Shown: positions 13,972 to 22,480, numbered from the stretch's first letter. The stretch: 32,194 nucleotides of DNA from an uncultured Ezakiella sp. (GCA_947293975.1 CAMYPV010000009.1:1-32194); one strand, 5' to 3'. The notes: generated by a model not told the origin, from the letters alone. Numbers and translations are program-made.

Positions 13972-15150
13972 ATGAATATTGGCCTTATGGGATTTGGAAA
14001 TATCGGCAGCGGCATATACAAGGTTTTGAAGTCGCATGCTGATGATTTTAAAGTTAAAAAGATTCTTGTAAAAAATATGAAAGATCGTGACCCAGAGCTG
14101 TTCACAACTGATGTAAACGACATTATAAATGACGAGAGCATCACGACAATTGTGGACGCGCTTGGCGAAAAAGAGGCGAGCTACAATTTTTCTGTGATGG
14201 CGCTTAACGCGAAGAAAAACATTGTAACGGCAAACAAAGAGCTTGCAAGCACGCATCTTAACGAAATGGTTCAGCTTGCAAAAGAAAACGGAGTAAAGTT
14301 TTCGTTCGAGTCAACCGTTGGCGCTGGCATTCCATGGATCAATGTGCTTAATGAATACAAGTCAATCAATAAAATCAACGAAATATTTGGCACTATGAAT
14401 GGAACGACGAATTTCATTTTGGATTTGATGAAAAAGGACGGCATCGAATTTGAAGAAGCGCTTCTTAAAAGTAGAATGCTAAGATATCAAGAGCCGGATT
14501 ATTTGGACGATATAACTGGCATTGACTCACGTAACAAGCTTGCAATTTCAGCCATGCTTGCATTTAACGTGGACATAAATCCAGAAGATATTCCGACTTT
14601 TGGCATACAAAATATCAGAAACTTGGACTTTGGATTTTTCGAACGCCACAAGTTGACGCCAAAGCTTATGAGTTATGCACTTATCGACAACAATCGCATT
14701 GCGACAATTGTTGCGCCTGTTTTGTACAAGAACGAAAGGCTCAGAAGTAATGTCGGTGGCAACAACAATCTGCTCGGATTTACTGGCGACGTTGTGGGCA
14801 AAGTCGAAATTATTGGCGAAGGCGCTGGAAAATTTTCGGCAGCAAATGGCGTTGTGCTTGATTTGTATAGAATTAAAAACAATCAAGAATCTCCAAAATT
14901 TACAGCAGAGCGCGCAACGATTGACGAGACAATTGTAAGCTATAAATTTTATTTTTCATTTGATCAAACAAGCTATAAAATTGAGCGTATATTGCTCCCT
15001 TATGTTCATTCGATTTACGAGACGAGCGACTCATTTGTCTTGACGACTCGTACAATTCCACTGGATACATGTATTGAATTGTTGTGGAAGATTGAGCAAA
15101 CCGAAGAGAGATTTTTCTTTGCAATCTACGACGATTTAGATATAATATAG
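13972..15150 (+). CDS. hom: Homoserine dehydrogenase
   Basis: A 392-residue NAD(P)-dependent enzyme reducing aspartate semialdehyde to homoserine for threonine and methionine. The Rossmann start is MNIGLMGFGNIGSGIYKVL. VTANKEL carries the active-site Lys; FESTVGAGIPWINVL and MNGTTNFIL are family hallmarks; and EPDYLDDITGIDSRNKLAISA holds the catalytic Glu/Asp/Lys region, with RYQEPDY in place of the usual GYAEADP. The C-terminal 60 residues look like a small regulatory or ACT-like tail, but I cannot assign it. It stands alone with its own promoter; no aspartokinase or threonine synthase gene is nearby. The call is firm despite the divergent block. Confidence 0.87.
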   Translation: MNIGLMGFGNIGSGIYKVLKSHADDFKVKKILVKNMKDRDPELFTTDVNDIINDESITTIVDALGEKEASYNFSVMALNAKKNIVTANKELASTHLNEMVQLAKENGVKFSFESTVGAGIPWINVLNEYKSINKINEIFGTMNGTTNFILDLMKKDGIEFEEALLKSRMLRYQEPDYLDDITGIDSRNKLAISAMLAFNVDINPEDIPTFGIQNIRNLDFGFFERHKLTPKLMSYALIDNNRIATIVAPVLYKNERLRSNVGGNNNLLGFTGDVVGKVEIIGEGAGKFSAANGVVLDLYRIKNNQESPKFTAERATIDETIVSYKFYFSFDQTSYKIERILLPYVHSIYETSDSFVLTTRTIPLDTCIELLWKIEQTEERFFFAIYDDLDII

Positions 15151-15165
15151 TTTTTTAAAATGAGT

Positions 15166-15200
15166 AGCGCCGCATGAATGCAATTTGTTTAAACGGCGCT
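15166..15200 (+). terminator. Stem-loop after homoserine dehydrogenase
   Basis: AGCGCCG (15166-15172) pairs with CGGCGCT (15194-15200) across a 21-base loop. The T-tail is poor (CTTGTTATG), so termination may be weak. The stem is GC-rich in AT-rich surroundings. Confidence 0.45.
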
Positions 15201-15242
15201 CTTGTTATGCTATAGTTTTTTTAAATACGATTACATATGTTT

Positions 15243-15271
15243 TTGACGTATGCAAATAAATTTGATATATT
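15243..15271 (+). promoter_or_regulatory. Promoter of the ECF S-component / kinase pair
   Basis: TTGACG (15243-15248) and TATATT (15266-15271) are 17 bases apart. AGGAGG and ATG 15299 follow with a short leader, leaving no room for a riboswitch. Confidence 0.6.
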
Positions 15272-15298
15272 ATAAATATCAATTAGGAGGGTTTTTAT

Positions 15299-15832
15299 AT
15301 GAAAATTACAACCAAACAAATTGTATTGATTGCATTATTTATCGCAATCGGCATTGTGCTTCCAATGGCATTTCACGCAGTAGGAAGCGATTTGGCAAAG
15401 GTGGTTTCACCAATTCACATTCCAGCACTTATCGCAGGCGCATTGATGGGCGCAGTACCAGGACTATTTGTAGGCGTGCTTACAATTGTTGCATCAAGCT
15501 TGTTTACAGGCATGCCACCATTCCCATACGCATTTGTAATGATGGCTGAAGTTGGCAGCTACGGATTATTTGCAGGATTATTTGCAAAATTCTTAACAAA
15601 AGACGCAATTGGAACAGTTGTATCAACAGCTCTTGCAATGCTTGCAGGTAGAGTAATCTACGGATTTGCACAATATGCATTTCTCGCAGCAAAGGCTCCA
15701 GACAAAGCATACACATTACAAGCATGGGTCACATCAATGTTTGTAAAGGGATTGCCAGCAATTATTTGCCACATCATTTTGGTGCCAATTGTCGTTTTAA
15801 TTTTAAGAAGAACAGTAAGGGATTTTAATTGA
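15299..15832 (+). CDS. ECF transporter S-component
   Basis: A 177-residue membrane protein with about six helices, the substrate-binding part of an energy-coupling-factor vitamin transporter. The start MKITTKQIVLIALFIAIGIV, the loop SPIHIPALIAGALMGAVPG and the block FTGMPPFPYAFVMMAEVGSYGLFAG fit the ECF S-component family (PF12822-like). It would join shared EcfT and ATPase subunits encoded elsewhere. The substrate is unclear. The overlapping kinase-like gene suggests a substrate that is phosphorylated on entry, such as a nucleoside-like or vitamin B6-like compound; that is inference. Confidence 0.85.
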   Translation: MKITTKQIVLIALFIAIGIVLPMAFHAVGSDLAKVVSPIHIPALIAGALMGAVPGLFVGVLTIVASSLFTGMPPFPYAFVMMAEVGSYGLFAGLFAKFLTKDAIGTVVSTALAMLAGRVIYGFAQYAFLAAKAPDKAYTLQAWVTSMFVKGLPAIICHIILVPIVVLILRRTVRDFN

Positions 15833-16356
15833 TTATAACAATTGACGGACCATCGGGCAGTTTAAAGACCACGATGGCGAACAAGTTAAAAAACATGGGT
15901 GTTCGAGTTCTACGTGCTGATGATTTCTTTTATCCTTTTGGCGAAAAGAAGCACAGATTATCGGGGAATTTTAACGCCCCTTTTTTTATCAAAAATATAA
16001 TGCCAAAAATTTTATCAGGCAATGCTTTCAACTATCTTGCTTTTGATTGCAAAACGCAAAAGTATTACAAAAAGCACGCGCCTGCATCGGACGTGACAGT
16101 AATCGAAGGCAGTTATTCATCGACGAAACTTTTGGATAGATATCGCGATTTGAGTATATTTATCAAGGCCAATCAAAACGATTGCATAAAAAGAATCAAA
16201 AGACGCGTTGGGGATGAGCGTTTTAAAATGTTTGAAGAACGGTGGATACCAGATGAGAGGAGATATTTTATAAAAAACCGCAATTACAAAAACGCAGTTA
16301 TTATAAAAAAATACTCAGAATTGGAAGCCGTAATTAAAAATTTAAAAATAAAATAA
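15829..16356 (+). CDS. P-loop kinase-like protein with an altered Walker A motif
   Basis: A 175-residue protein resembling uridine-kinase-type P-loop kinases: MIITIDGPSGSLKTTMANKL, then LRADDFFYPFGEKKHRLSGN (substrate-side aspartates), VTVIEGSYSS (Walker B-like), and an arginine-rich lid KRRVGDERFKMFEERWIPDERRY. The P-loop at residues 7-14 reads GPSGSLKT where GPSGSGKT is normal, so Leu12 replaces the conserved glycine beside Lys13. The start is TTG 15829, four bases inside the S-component gene. The overlap ties it to transport, probably trapping the imported compound as a phosphate if still active. The substrate is unknown. Confidence 0.75.
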   Translation: MIITIDGPSGSLKTTMANKLKNMGVRVLRADDFFYPFGEKKHRLSGNFNAPFFIKNIMPKILSGNAFNYLAFDCKTQKYYKKHAPASDVTVIEGSYSSTKLLDRYRDLSIFIKANQNDCIKRIKRRVGDERFKMFEERWIPDERRYFIKNRNYKNAVIIKKYSELEAVIKNLKIK

Positions 16357-16395
16357 GAGCAGCGATTATACTTACAAAAAATCGAGATGTGTTTG

Positions 16396-16416
16396 AGCCG
16401 AGTGATCGGCTTTTTT
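16396..16416 (+). terminator. Terminator after the kinase-like gene
   Basis: AGCCGA (16396-16401) and TCGGCT (16406-16411) form a perfect six-base stem with a GTGA loop, followed by six T. Confidence 0.85.
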
Positions 16417-16417
16417 A

Positions 16418-16446
16418 TTGCATTTAATCGCGTTTTTTGGTAGAAT
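16418..16446 (+). promoter_or_regulatory. Promoter of the MATE transporter operon
   Basis: TTGCAT (16418-16423) and TAGAAT (16441-16446) are 17 bases apart, two bases after the preceding terminator's T-run. Confidence 0.6.
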
Positions 16447-16476
16447 ATAGTTGAATTATATTTTAGAGGTATTTAT

Positions 16477-17838
16477 ATGATAAAAAAGATTTTACGCGAC
16501 AGGGAGTTTGTTGATGCGACTTTGAAAATTGCAATTCCAGTTACCATTCAAAGTTTGATTGCATCTTCGCTTAACACTCTTGATACATTTATGATAACGA
16601 AATTAGGTACAGAGGCAATAGCTGGAGTTGGGCTTGCAAATCAAGTTTTCTTTTTCTTTAGCTTTTTTTTATTTGGATTAAACACTGGTTCATCGATTTT
16701 ATTTTCGCAATATTACGGCAAATCGGATTTTAAATCTGTTAGAAAGACGATGATTACGTCTTTGAAATTTTCGTTTTTAATCGGTCTTATATTTAATGCG
16801 GCGGCGCTATTGTTTCCGCACAAAATTATTTCGCTTTTCATTGATAGTGATCCACTCGTTATCGACGCGGGCGCAAGGTATTTGACATGGGTTTCTTCGT
16901 CTTATATCGTAACGGCGTTTTCGTTTGCGTGCGGCGTTGCGATGAGGTCTACGGGCAATCCTCGCACTCCTTTGATGGCGTCGATTATTTCGTTCTTTGC
17001 AAATGCGTTTTTTAACTACTGTTTCATATTCGGAAAATTTGGCATGCCAGAGCTTGGCGTTGTGGGTGCAGCTGTGGGAACGATTATCGCAAGGTATTTG
17101 GAGCTTGCGGTGTACGCTTATGTAATTGTTAAATACAAAGGTCCAGTTTATTTTAAGATTAGAGATTTATTTAAGAGTGATTTTGAGTTCTTAAAGAAGT
17201 TTTCGTTTATAGTTATTCCTGTAATTCTTGAAGAGATTTTATGGAGCTTTGCGCAAGTTTTGTATAATTATTTCTACGCAAAAACGGGCGTCGACTCGAC
17301 GGCTGCAATTCAGGTCGCAAGTGCTGTTTCAAATATGCTATACATTTTTGCACGCGGACTCTCGGCGGCGACGACTGTGCTTGTCGGCGTAAAAATTGGC
17401 GAGGGCAATTACGATAGAGCGCAAGATATGGCGACAAAGTCGATACAAACGGCGCTCATAATGGGTACGTTCTTGGGTGCAGTCTTGATCATTGCAAGAA
17501 AATATCTCTTAATGGTGTTCCCAGATTTAACTCCAGAGGTTCGTGAAATTACTATGATGACGCTTGTTGCAATGGGATTTTTCTATCCAATAAGGACATT
17601 CAACTCGATTGCAGTTGTGGGCGTTGTGCGTGGCGGTGGCGATATAAAATATTCGCTACTTACAGAAACCTCGACGGCGTATTTGATTGGCGTGCCGATG
17701 GCTTATTTGGGCGCGGTATTTTTTAAACTTCCGCTTCATTATGTATTCATCATGATTTCATTAGAAGAGATTGCAAAGATGATTATAATTTATCCGCGCA
17801 CACGCAAGAAGAGATGGATAAGGAATATAACGACATGA
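16477..17838 (+). CDS. MATE-family efflux transporter
   Basis: A 453-residue, twelve-helix antiporter that exports organic cations or drugs using a sodium or proton gradient. Both MATE halves are visible. The first has IAIPVTIQSLIASSLNTLDTFMI, GTEAIAGVGLANQVFFFF and AMRSTGNPRTPLMASIISFF, followed by FNYCFIFGKFGMPELGVVGAA. The second has KFSFIVIPVILEEILWSFAQ, AAIQVASAVSNMLYIFARGL and VVGVVRGGGDIKYSLL. Length is as expected. The substrate is unknown. Its last 25 bases overlap the possible ATG at 17814 of the next gene. Confidence 0.92.
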   Translation: MIKKILRDREFVDATLKIAIPVTIQSLIASSLNTLDTFMITKLGTEAIAGVGLANQVFFFFSFFLFGLNTGSSILFSQYYGKSDFKSVRKTMITSLKFSFLIGLIFNAAALLFPHKIISLFIDSDPLVIDAGARYLTWVSSSYIVTAFSFACGVAMRSTGNPRTPLMASIISFFANAFFNYCFIFGKFGMPELGVVGAAVGTIIARYLELAVYAYVIVKYKGPVYFKIRDLFKSDFEFLKKFSFIVIPVILEEILWSFAQVLYNYFYAKTGVDSTAAIQVASAVSNMLYIFARGLSAATTVLVGVKIGEGNYDRAQDMATKSIQTALIMGTFLGAVLIIARKYLLMVFPDLTPEVREITMMTLVAMGFFYPIRTFNSIAVVGVVRGGGDIKYSLLTETSTAYLIGVPMAYLGAVFFKLPLHYVFIMISLEEIAKMIIIYPRTRKKRWIRNITT

Positions 17839-18077
17839 TAGTGATTGGTTTAATTGTTGCCGTATTGGTGTTTGCAATTTTAAAGTTGTCATTTAAGATG
17901 ATTTTAAAACTCTTATTAAACGCCGCAGTTGGCTTTGTTATAATATTTGTTGTAAATGCGTTCATATCGATGGTGGGCGCCGAGATCCCGATAAATTTAT
18001 TCTCGACAATATTCGTGGGAATTTTTGGAGTGCCGGCAGCGCTTGTTTTGGTGGTGTATTATTTATGGATAAAATGA
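17814..18077 (+). CDS. BofA-family small membrane protein
   Basis: An 87-residue protein with three hydrophobic segments (about 9-24, 28-50 and 62-85). The block LLLNAAVGFVIIFVVNAFIS and the ending with the short GVPAALVLV turn match the pro-sigma-K processing inhibitor BofA family. In spore formers BofA restrains the protease SpoIVFB; a protein here does not prove sporulation. The start is uncertain: ATG 17814 overlaps the MATE gene, while ATG 17835 has AAGGA 11 bases before and loses only seven residues. The stop overlaps the next gene by 13 bases, so the MATE, BofA-like and laccase-domain genes form one operon. Confidence 0.75.
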   Translation: MDKEYNDMIVIGLIVAVLVFAILKLSFKMILKLLLNAAVGFVIIFVVNAFISMVGAEIPINLFSTIFVGIFGVPAALVLVVYYLWIK

Positions 18078-18757
18078 GAAAATACGCGGACGGAATTTAT
18101 TTTATGGAATTTGATGACGGCGCGCGTCTTTTTATGACGGGAATTGAATATGATTTTAGACGTTACAATGTGAAGAATACAAATAAATTTTTGAAGCATT
18201 TTAATATGACTGATAAAAAAATTGCAAAGACAAGACAGAAGCACACAAAAAACATCATCGTAAACCCACATCCCGGCGAGTATGTGGCGATTGATGGCTT
18301 TGTAACTGACGACACTCCAGTGATGATTGTGACGGCGGATTGCATTCCGATTTTGATTAGAAACGAGCGCACAAAGCGTGCGGCACTTTTGCATTCAGGT
18401 TGGCGCGGAGTCGAGAAGCGCATATACATCGAGGCTCTAAGGCACATGGGCAATGTAAAAGATTTGACTGTGTACATGCTACCGTCGATACAGAAAAAGT
18501 CGTTTGAAGTTGGTGAGGATTTTGTCAGAGAATTTGACGGCAGATATAGATTCAAAAGTTTTTTGAGCGCACAAAAAGCAAACGGCAAATACCATTTAGA
18601 TTTGCAAAAATTTGTAAAAAAAGAGTTGATTGATGCGGGGATTTCTCCCTGCAATATACATTTAAGCACGCACGACACATTTACAAGCACGCGCTTCCAT
18701 TCGTACAGAAGAGAGGGGAAGACTTACGGATTAAATGCGATTGTGTATGTAATTTAA
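18065..18757 (+). CDS. YfiH/YlmD-family laccase-domain protein
   Basis: A 230-residue protein of the DUF152 (laccase-domain) family, whose members act on purine nucleosides and peptidoglycan precursors in other bacteria. Zinc-site features are present: QKH in KTRQKHTKN, TADC in VTADCIPIL, and HSGWRG. The ending FHSYRREGKTYGLN is also standard. The usual GPSIGPCCYEV block is altered to LPSIQKKSFEVGE and the late CTYC block to STHDTF, so the non-core cysteines are lost while the three metal ligands remain. It follows and overlaps the BofA-like gene. A terminator stands right after it. Confidence 0.85.
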   Translation: MDKMRKYADGIYFMEFDDGARLFMTGIEYDFRRYNVKNTNKFLKHFNMTDKKIAKTRQKHTKNIIVNPHPGEYVAIDGFVTDDTPVMIVTADCIPILIRNERTKRAALLHSGWRGVEKRIYIEALRHMGNVKDLTVYMLPSIQKKSFEVGEDFVREFDGRYRFKSFLSAQKANGKYHLDLQKFVKKELIDAGISPCNIHLSTHDTFTSTRFHSYRREGKTYGLNAIVYVI

Positions 18758-18772
18758 AATTTATCAAAAATT

Positions 18773-18794
18773 GCGGCACTGGTTGTCGCTTTTT
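18773..18794 (+). terminator. Terminator of the MATE / BofA / laccase-domain operon
   Basis: GCGGCA (18773-18778) pairs with TGTCGC (18784-18789) with one G-T pair, followed by five T. Its position also argues against a Lon start at 18771. Confidence 0.75.
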
Positions 18795-18799
18795 GTTTG

Positions 18800-18829
18800 T
18801 TGTTTTTTATTTTTGATATATGTTATAAT
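18800..18829 (+). promoter_or_regulatory. Promoter of lon
   Basis: A clear TATAAT lies at 18824-18829 with a poor TTGTTT -35 at 18800-18805 (18-base spacer). No CtsR-type or CIRCE heat-shock repeat was seen. Confidence 0.5.
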
Positions 18830-18845
18830 AATTGTAGGAGGTTTT

Positions 18846-21179
18846 ATGAGTTATAACAATTATAAAATTCACTTAGAGAGTATGCCGGTGGTTCCTTTGA
18901 GGGGACTGTCGATTTTTCCATATATGTTTACGCATTTCGACGTCGCAAGACCAAAGAGCGTCAAAGCGATCGAAGTTGCAAGTATGACTGAGTCGCCGAT
19001 TTTGTTGGTGACGCAAAAAGAGGCGAGAGTAGAAAATCCTGATAAGGACGATTATTATCACTGGGGCACGGTCTGTAGTGTGAAGCAGATTATGAAGCTA
19101 CCCACAGGTGGAATTCGTGTGCTAATTGAGGGCAAATACCGCGGCTCAATCGAAGACTTTATTGACGATGGCGATTATATCGAGGCAAATGTAAAGACTT
19201 ATGAGCCTGATTTTAGCGACGACGATTTTAAATCTGACGAGATAAATGCGATTGTCGGATTGGTTCGAAAGACGCTTGAAGAGTATGTTTCTATTCATCC
19301 AAAAATTCCTGAAAACGCATTTTTAAATGTGCATGATGAATTTAATCCAGAACGTTTTTCGGATATGGCAATTGGAATTACCCTTCTTAAAGAGAGCGAG
19401 TACAATGAGCTTTTAAAAGAGCTTGACATTCGTGAACGCTTGACCCATTTGTATCAGATTTTGCAAAAAGAGTTGCAGATTTTGGAACTTGAAGAGAAAA
19501 TAAATGTGCGCGTCAGAAATCAGATGAGCAAGACTCAAAAGGAATATTATTTGCGCGAACAAATGAAGGCGATTAGGCAAGAGCTTGGCGACGAAGAGGA
19601 ATTGCACGCGGAAATTGAAGAACTAAAGGCGCGTGTTGACGAAAAGGCAATGCCGCTTGAGGTCAAGGAGCGCGCTTTAAAAGAAATTAAACGTCTGTCT
19701 GCAAATGCTTTTAATGTTGCAGAGGCGGGTGTCATTAGAAATTATGTTGAGTGGATTTTGGATATTCCATGGGAAGATTCAAGTCACGAAGAGATTGATC
19801 TGACGAAGACGCTTGAGATTTTAAACAGAGATCATTACGGTCTTGAAGATATAAAGGATAGAATTGTCGAATATCTTGCAATCAAAAAATTAAATCCAGA
19901 CAGCAAGGGCAATATATTATTGTTTGTGGGGCCACCTGGAGTCGGCAAGACGAGCATTGCAAAGAGTATTGCCGAGGCGCTTGGGCGTGAGTTTGTACGC
20001 ATGAGTCTTGGCGGTGTGCGTGACGAAGCGGAAATTCGTGGACACAGACGCACGTATATTGGCGCAATGCCGGGCAGAATTATCTCGGGCTTAAAAAAGG
20101 CTGGCACGAATAATCCGGTGTTTTTGCTTGACGAGATTGACAAGATTGCATCAGACTTTAGGGGCGACCCAGCATCAGCACTTTTGGAGGTGCTTGACCC
20201 AGAACAAAACAAAGATTTCTCGGATCATTATCTGGACTTGCCGTTTGATTTGAGTCAGGTGCTATTCATCACAACTGCGAACTCCCTAAACATTCCACCT
20301 GCACTATTGGACAGGATGGAAGTAATTAGAATTAGCGGTTACACTGATGATGAGAAATTAAATATTGCACAGAAATATCTTTTAAAGAAGGAAAGACAAA
20401 ATGCAGGGCTTACGACAAGGCAGTTTAACTTTACAAAGCCTGCATTAAAGGAGATTATAGAGTACTACACAAGAGAAGCTGGCGTGCGTAATCTTGAAAG
20501 GGAAATTGCAAAAGTTATTAGAAAATCTGCTGTAAAAATCGCAAAAGGCGAGACGGACAAGGTTTCACTTGGCGCCAAAGACATTTCAGATTTGTTGGGG
20601 CCACGTGTGTTTACATTTGACGTTCTAAACAAAAAGGACAGAGTTGGCGTTACAAATGGACTTGCGTGGACAAGTGTCGGCGGAGAGACTTTGCAAGTTG
20701 AAGCGATCGTAACAAATGGCAGCGGAAAAATTCAGCTGACGGGAAAACTTGGCGACGTGATGAAAGAGTCGGCGATGGCTGCAGTCACTTATATAAGAAA
20801 GAATGCAAAATCGCTTGGAGTTGATGAAGATTTTTACAAAAAATTCGACATACACATCCACGTTCCAGAGGGCGCTGTTCCAAAAGATGGCCCAAGTGCT
20901 GGAATTACAATTGCGACTGCGATTCTATCAGCGCTTATAAATAAGCCTGTGCATAGATTTATTGCGATGACTGGCGAAGTTACGATAACGGGTCGTGTGC
21001 TTGCAATTGGCGGATTAAAAGAGAAAGTTCTAGCTGCAAATAGAATGGGCATCAAAGAGATTATAATTCCTGAGGAAAATGAAAAAGATTTGGTGGAAAT
21101 TCCGGACAATGTCAAAGAGCTGATCAAATTCCACTTTGTAAAGAATGTTGGCGAGGTGTTTAAAATTGCAATTAGATAA
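18846..21179 (+). CDS. lon: ATP-dependent protease Lon
   Basis: A 777-residue protease that unfolds and degrades damaged and regulatory proteins in the cytoplasm. The N-terminal substrate domain (LESMPVVPLRGLSIFPYM) is followed by a coiled region (about 180-270). The AAA+ module has Walker A GPPGVGKT at 362-369, Walker B FLLDEIDKI and GHRRTYIGAMPGRI. The protease domain has Ser684 in PKDGPSAG and Lys727 in GGLKEKVLAA; the 43-residue gap matches the known dyad. Start 18846 is chosen because AGGAGG precedes it at 18836-18841 and the family start follows; an upstream start at 18771 would lie in a terminator. engB overlaps the end by 14 bases. Confidence 0.95.
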   Translation: MSYNNYKIHLESMPVVPLRGLSIFPYMFTHFDVARPKSVKAIEVASMTESPILLVTQKEARVENPDKDDYYHWGTVCSVKQIMKLPTGGIRVLIEGKYRGSIEDFIDDGDYIEANVKTYEPDFSDDDFKSDEINAIVGLVRKTLEEYVSIHPKIPENAFLNVHDEFNPERFSDMAIGITLLKESEYNELLKELDIRERLTHLYQILQKELQILELEEKINVRVRNQMSKTQKEYYLREQMKAIRQELGDEEELHAEIEELKARVDEKAMPLEVKERALKEIKRLSANAFNVAEAGVIRNYVEWILDIPWEDSSHEEIDLTKTLEILNRDHYGLEDIKDRIVEYLAIKKLNPDSKGNILLFVGPPGVGKTSIAKSIAEALGREFVRMSLGGVRDEAEIRGHRRTYIGAMPGRIISGLKKAGTNNPVFLLDEIDKIASDFRGDPASALLEVLDPEQNKDFSDHYLDLPFDLSQVLFITTANSLNIPPALLDRMEVIRISGYTDDEKLNIAQKYLLKKERQNAGLTTRQFNFTKPALKEIIEYYTREAGVRNLEREIAKVIRKSAVKIAKGETDKVSLGAKDISDLLGPRVFTFDVLNKKDRVGVTNGLAWTSVGGETLQVEAIVTNGSGKIQLTGKLGDVMKESAMAAVTYIRKNAKSLGVDEDFYKKFDIHIHVPEGAVPKDGPSAGITIATAILSALINKPVHRFIAMTGEVTITGRVLAIGGLKEKVLAANRMGIKEIIIPEENEKDLVEIPDNVKELIKFHFVKNVGEVFKIAIR

Positions 21180-21750
21180 AATAATTTCTGCAGAGCTAGA
21201 GGCGATTGCAGTAAAGCCTGACGGATATCCAGAGGCAAATCTTCCAGAAATTGCGCTTGCGGGTCGCAGTAATGTCGGCAAAAGCTCGTTTACAAATGCA
21301 ATTATGAATCGAAAAGCGCTTGCTAGAACATCATCAAAGCCAGGAAAGACGAGGACGATAAATTTTTACAATGTAAATAATATTGTGCGCCTTGTTGACC
21401 TGCCGGGCTATGGCTACGCAGCCACAAGTATGGACGAAAAGAATAAGTGGGCAGAATATATCAACACCTATCTTGAAACGCGCGAGAATTTAAAGGCGAT
21501 ATTTTTAATCGTCGACATAAGGCACGAGCCGTCTCAACTTGACTGCGCGATGTATGATTATATTTTGCACACAGGCATTGACTGCGTTATAATTGCAACA
21601 AAGGCAGACAAAATTGCACGCGGAAAATACGACGCTGCAAAGAAAGTTATCAGAAAAAAATTAAACGCCAAGCACGAAATCGTTCCATTTTCGTCGGGCA
21701 ATAAATATGGACTTGAAATGGCAAAACGCCTAATAGAAAAATATTTATAA
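21166..21750 (+). CDS. engB: Ribosome-assembly GTPase EngB (YsxC/YihA)
   Basis: A GTPase needed for large ribosomal subunit assembly, about 195 residues as usual. G1 is GRSNVGKS at 33-40, G2 lies in KPGKTRTINFYNV, G3 is DLPGYGYA, G4 is TKAD in IIATKADKI, and G5 is FSSGNKYG. The start is taken as TTG 21166 because GAGGTG lies eight bases before it and the protein then begins like its family; an in-frame ATG at 21145 would add seven residues. The lon-engB order is common in Firmicutes, and the overlap suggests coupled translation. Confidence 0.93.
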   Translation: MQLDKIISAELEAIAVKPDGYPEANLPEIALAGRSNVGKSSFTNAIMNRKALARTSSKPGKTRTINFYNVNNIVRLVDLPGYGYAATSMDEKNKWAEYINTYLETRENLKAIFLIVDIRHEPSQLDCAMYDYILHTGIDCVIIATKADKIARGKYDAAKKVIRKKLNAKHEIVPFSSGNKYGLEMAKRLIEKYL

Positions 21751-21754
21751 AAAC

Positions 21755-21791
21755 AAACCCTCTTTGAGTTTAAAAACTTTAGAGGGTTTTT
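21755..21791 (+). terminator. Terminator of lon-engB
   Basis: AAACCCTCT (21755-21763) pairs with AGAGGGTTT (21781-21789); the loop can pair further (GAGTTT / AACTT). A T-run follows. Confidence 0.85.
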
Positions 21792-21815
21792 GATTGCAGT
21801 TATATGTAAGATGTA

Positions 21816-21844
21816 TTGCACATTGAAATACAAAGTGCTATAAT
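21816..21844 (+). promoter_or_regulatory. Promoter and possible operator of the toxin-antitoxin pair
   Basis: TTGCAC (21816-21821) and TATAAT (21839-21844) are 17 bases apart. The inverted repeat TGTATT / AATACA lies across the -35 and spacer, and GCAC / GTGC flank the spacer. Either could be where the antitoxin represses its own operon. Confidence 0.6.
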
Positions 21845-21864
21845 TAATTTAAGGAGGGGATAAT

Positions 21865-22170
21865 ATGGCAAAGACTGAAAGTTTATATGTAAGGATGGAA
21901 CCGGAACTAAAAGAGCAAGCAGAAGATATTTTGTCGAGTTTGGGCATCTCGGCTTCGAGTGCCATTAATATGTTTTATAGACAGATTGTTTTGAAACGAG
22001 GAATCCCATTTGAATTAAAATTAGAACAAAACCGACCACTGTTTCTTGAAGAAATGACAAAGGAAGACTTGGATAGGGAAATTCAAAAAGGAATTGATGA
22101 TGTAGAAGCGGGCAGAGTGTACCCAGCAGAAGAAGTTTTTGAAAAATTGTATAAAAAATATGGATTATAA
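21865..22170 (+). CDS. RelB/DinJ-family antitoxin
   Basis: A 101-residue protein with the ribbon-helix-helix start typical of RelB/DinJ antitoxins: SLYVRMEPELKEQAEDILSS, then LGISASSAINMFYRQIVLKRGIPFEL. The N-terminal half would bind the operator as a dimer. The acidic C-terminal tail (EIQKGIDDVEAGRVYPAEEVF) would wrap and silence the toxin. It overlaps the toxin gene by 11 bases, the usual arrangement. AAGGAGGGG precedes the start. Confidence 0.88.
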   Translation: MAKTESLYVRMEPELKEQAEDILSSLGISASSAINMFYRQIVLKRGIPFELKLEQNRPLFLEEMTKEDLDREIQKGIDDVEAGRVYPAEEVFEKLYKKYGL

Positions 22171-22480
22171 AGTTTACATTTCAGAACAGGCATATAAAGA
22201 TTTAGCTGGAATATTTGAATATGTTACCAATGAATTAAAGTCAATTGACAATGCAAAATCATTAATCAATAGCTTGGAAGAAAATATATATTCTTTGAAC
22301 TTTATGCCTTTTAGATTTGCAAGATATGATAAAAATTTAAAGGATGGCAATGATTTAAGGATGATTCCTGTGGGAAACTTTTTAATATTATATATTCCAA
22401 AAGAATCAGATTTAACTGTCAATATTGTTAGAGTTATTTATAGCAGAATGGATGTTAATTCAATCTTAAATGACATTTAA
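22160..22480 (+). CDS. RelE/ParE-family toxin
   Basis: A 106-residue basic protein of the RelE/ParE fold: YKVYISEQAYKDLAGIFEYV at the start, NSLEENIYSLNFMPFRFARY in the middle, and the strand block RMIPVGNFLILYIPKESDL followed by VNIVRVIYSRMD. RelE-type members cut mRNA in the ribosome and ParE-type members poison gyrase; this one has the I-x-R-V-x-Y-x-R-x-D end common to both, so the target is open. ATG 22160 is chosen because it starts the family domain; an upstream ATG at 22139 would add seven residues within the antitoxin gene. A strong shared terminator follows. Confidence 0.87.
   Translation: MDYKVYISEQAYKDLAGIFEYVTNELKSIDNAKSLINSLEENIYSLNFMPFRFARYDKNLKDGNDLRMIPVGNFLILYIPKESDLTVNIVRVIYSRMDVNSILNDI

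Noticed and set aside
18771..18845. A 25-residue hydrophobic extension at the start of Lon from TTG 18771
   Set aside because: The stretch overlaps a terminator and the lon promoter. AGGAGG sits just before ATG 18846, where the normal Lon N-terminus begins.
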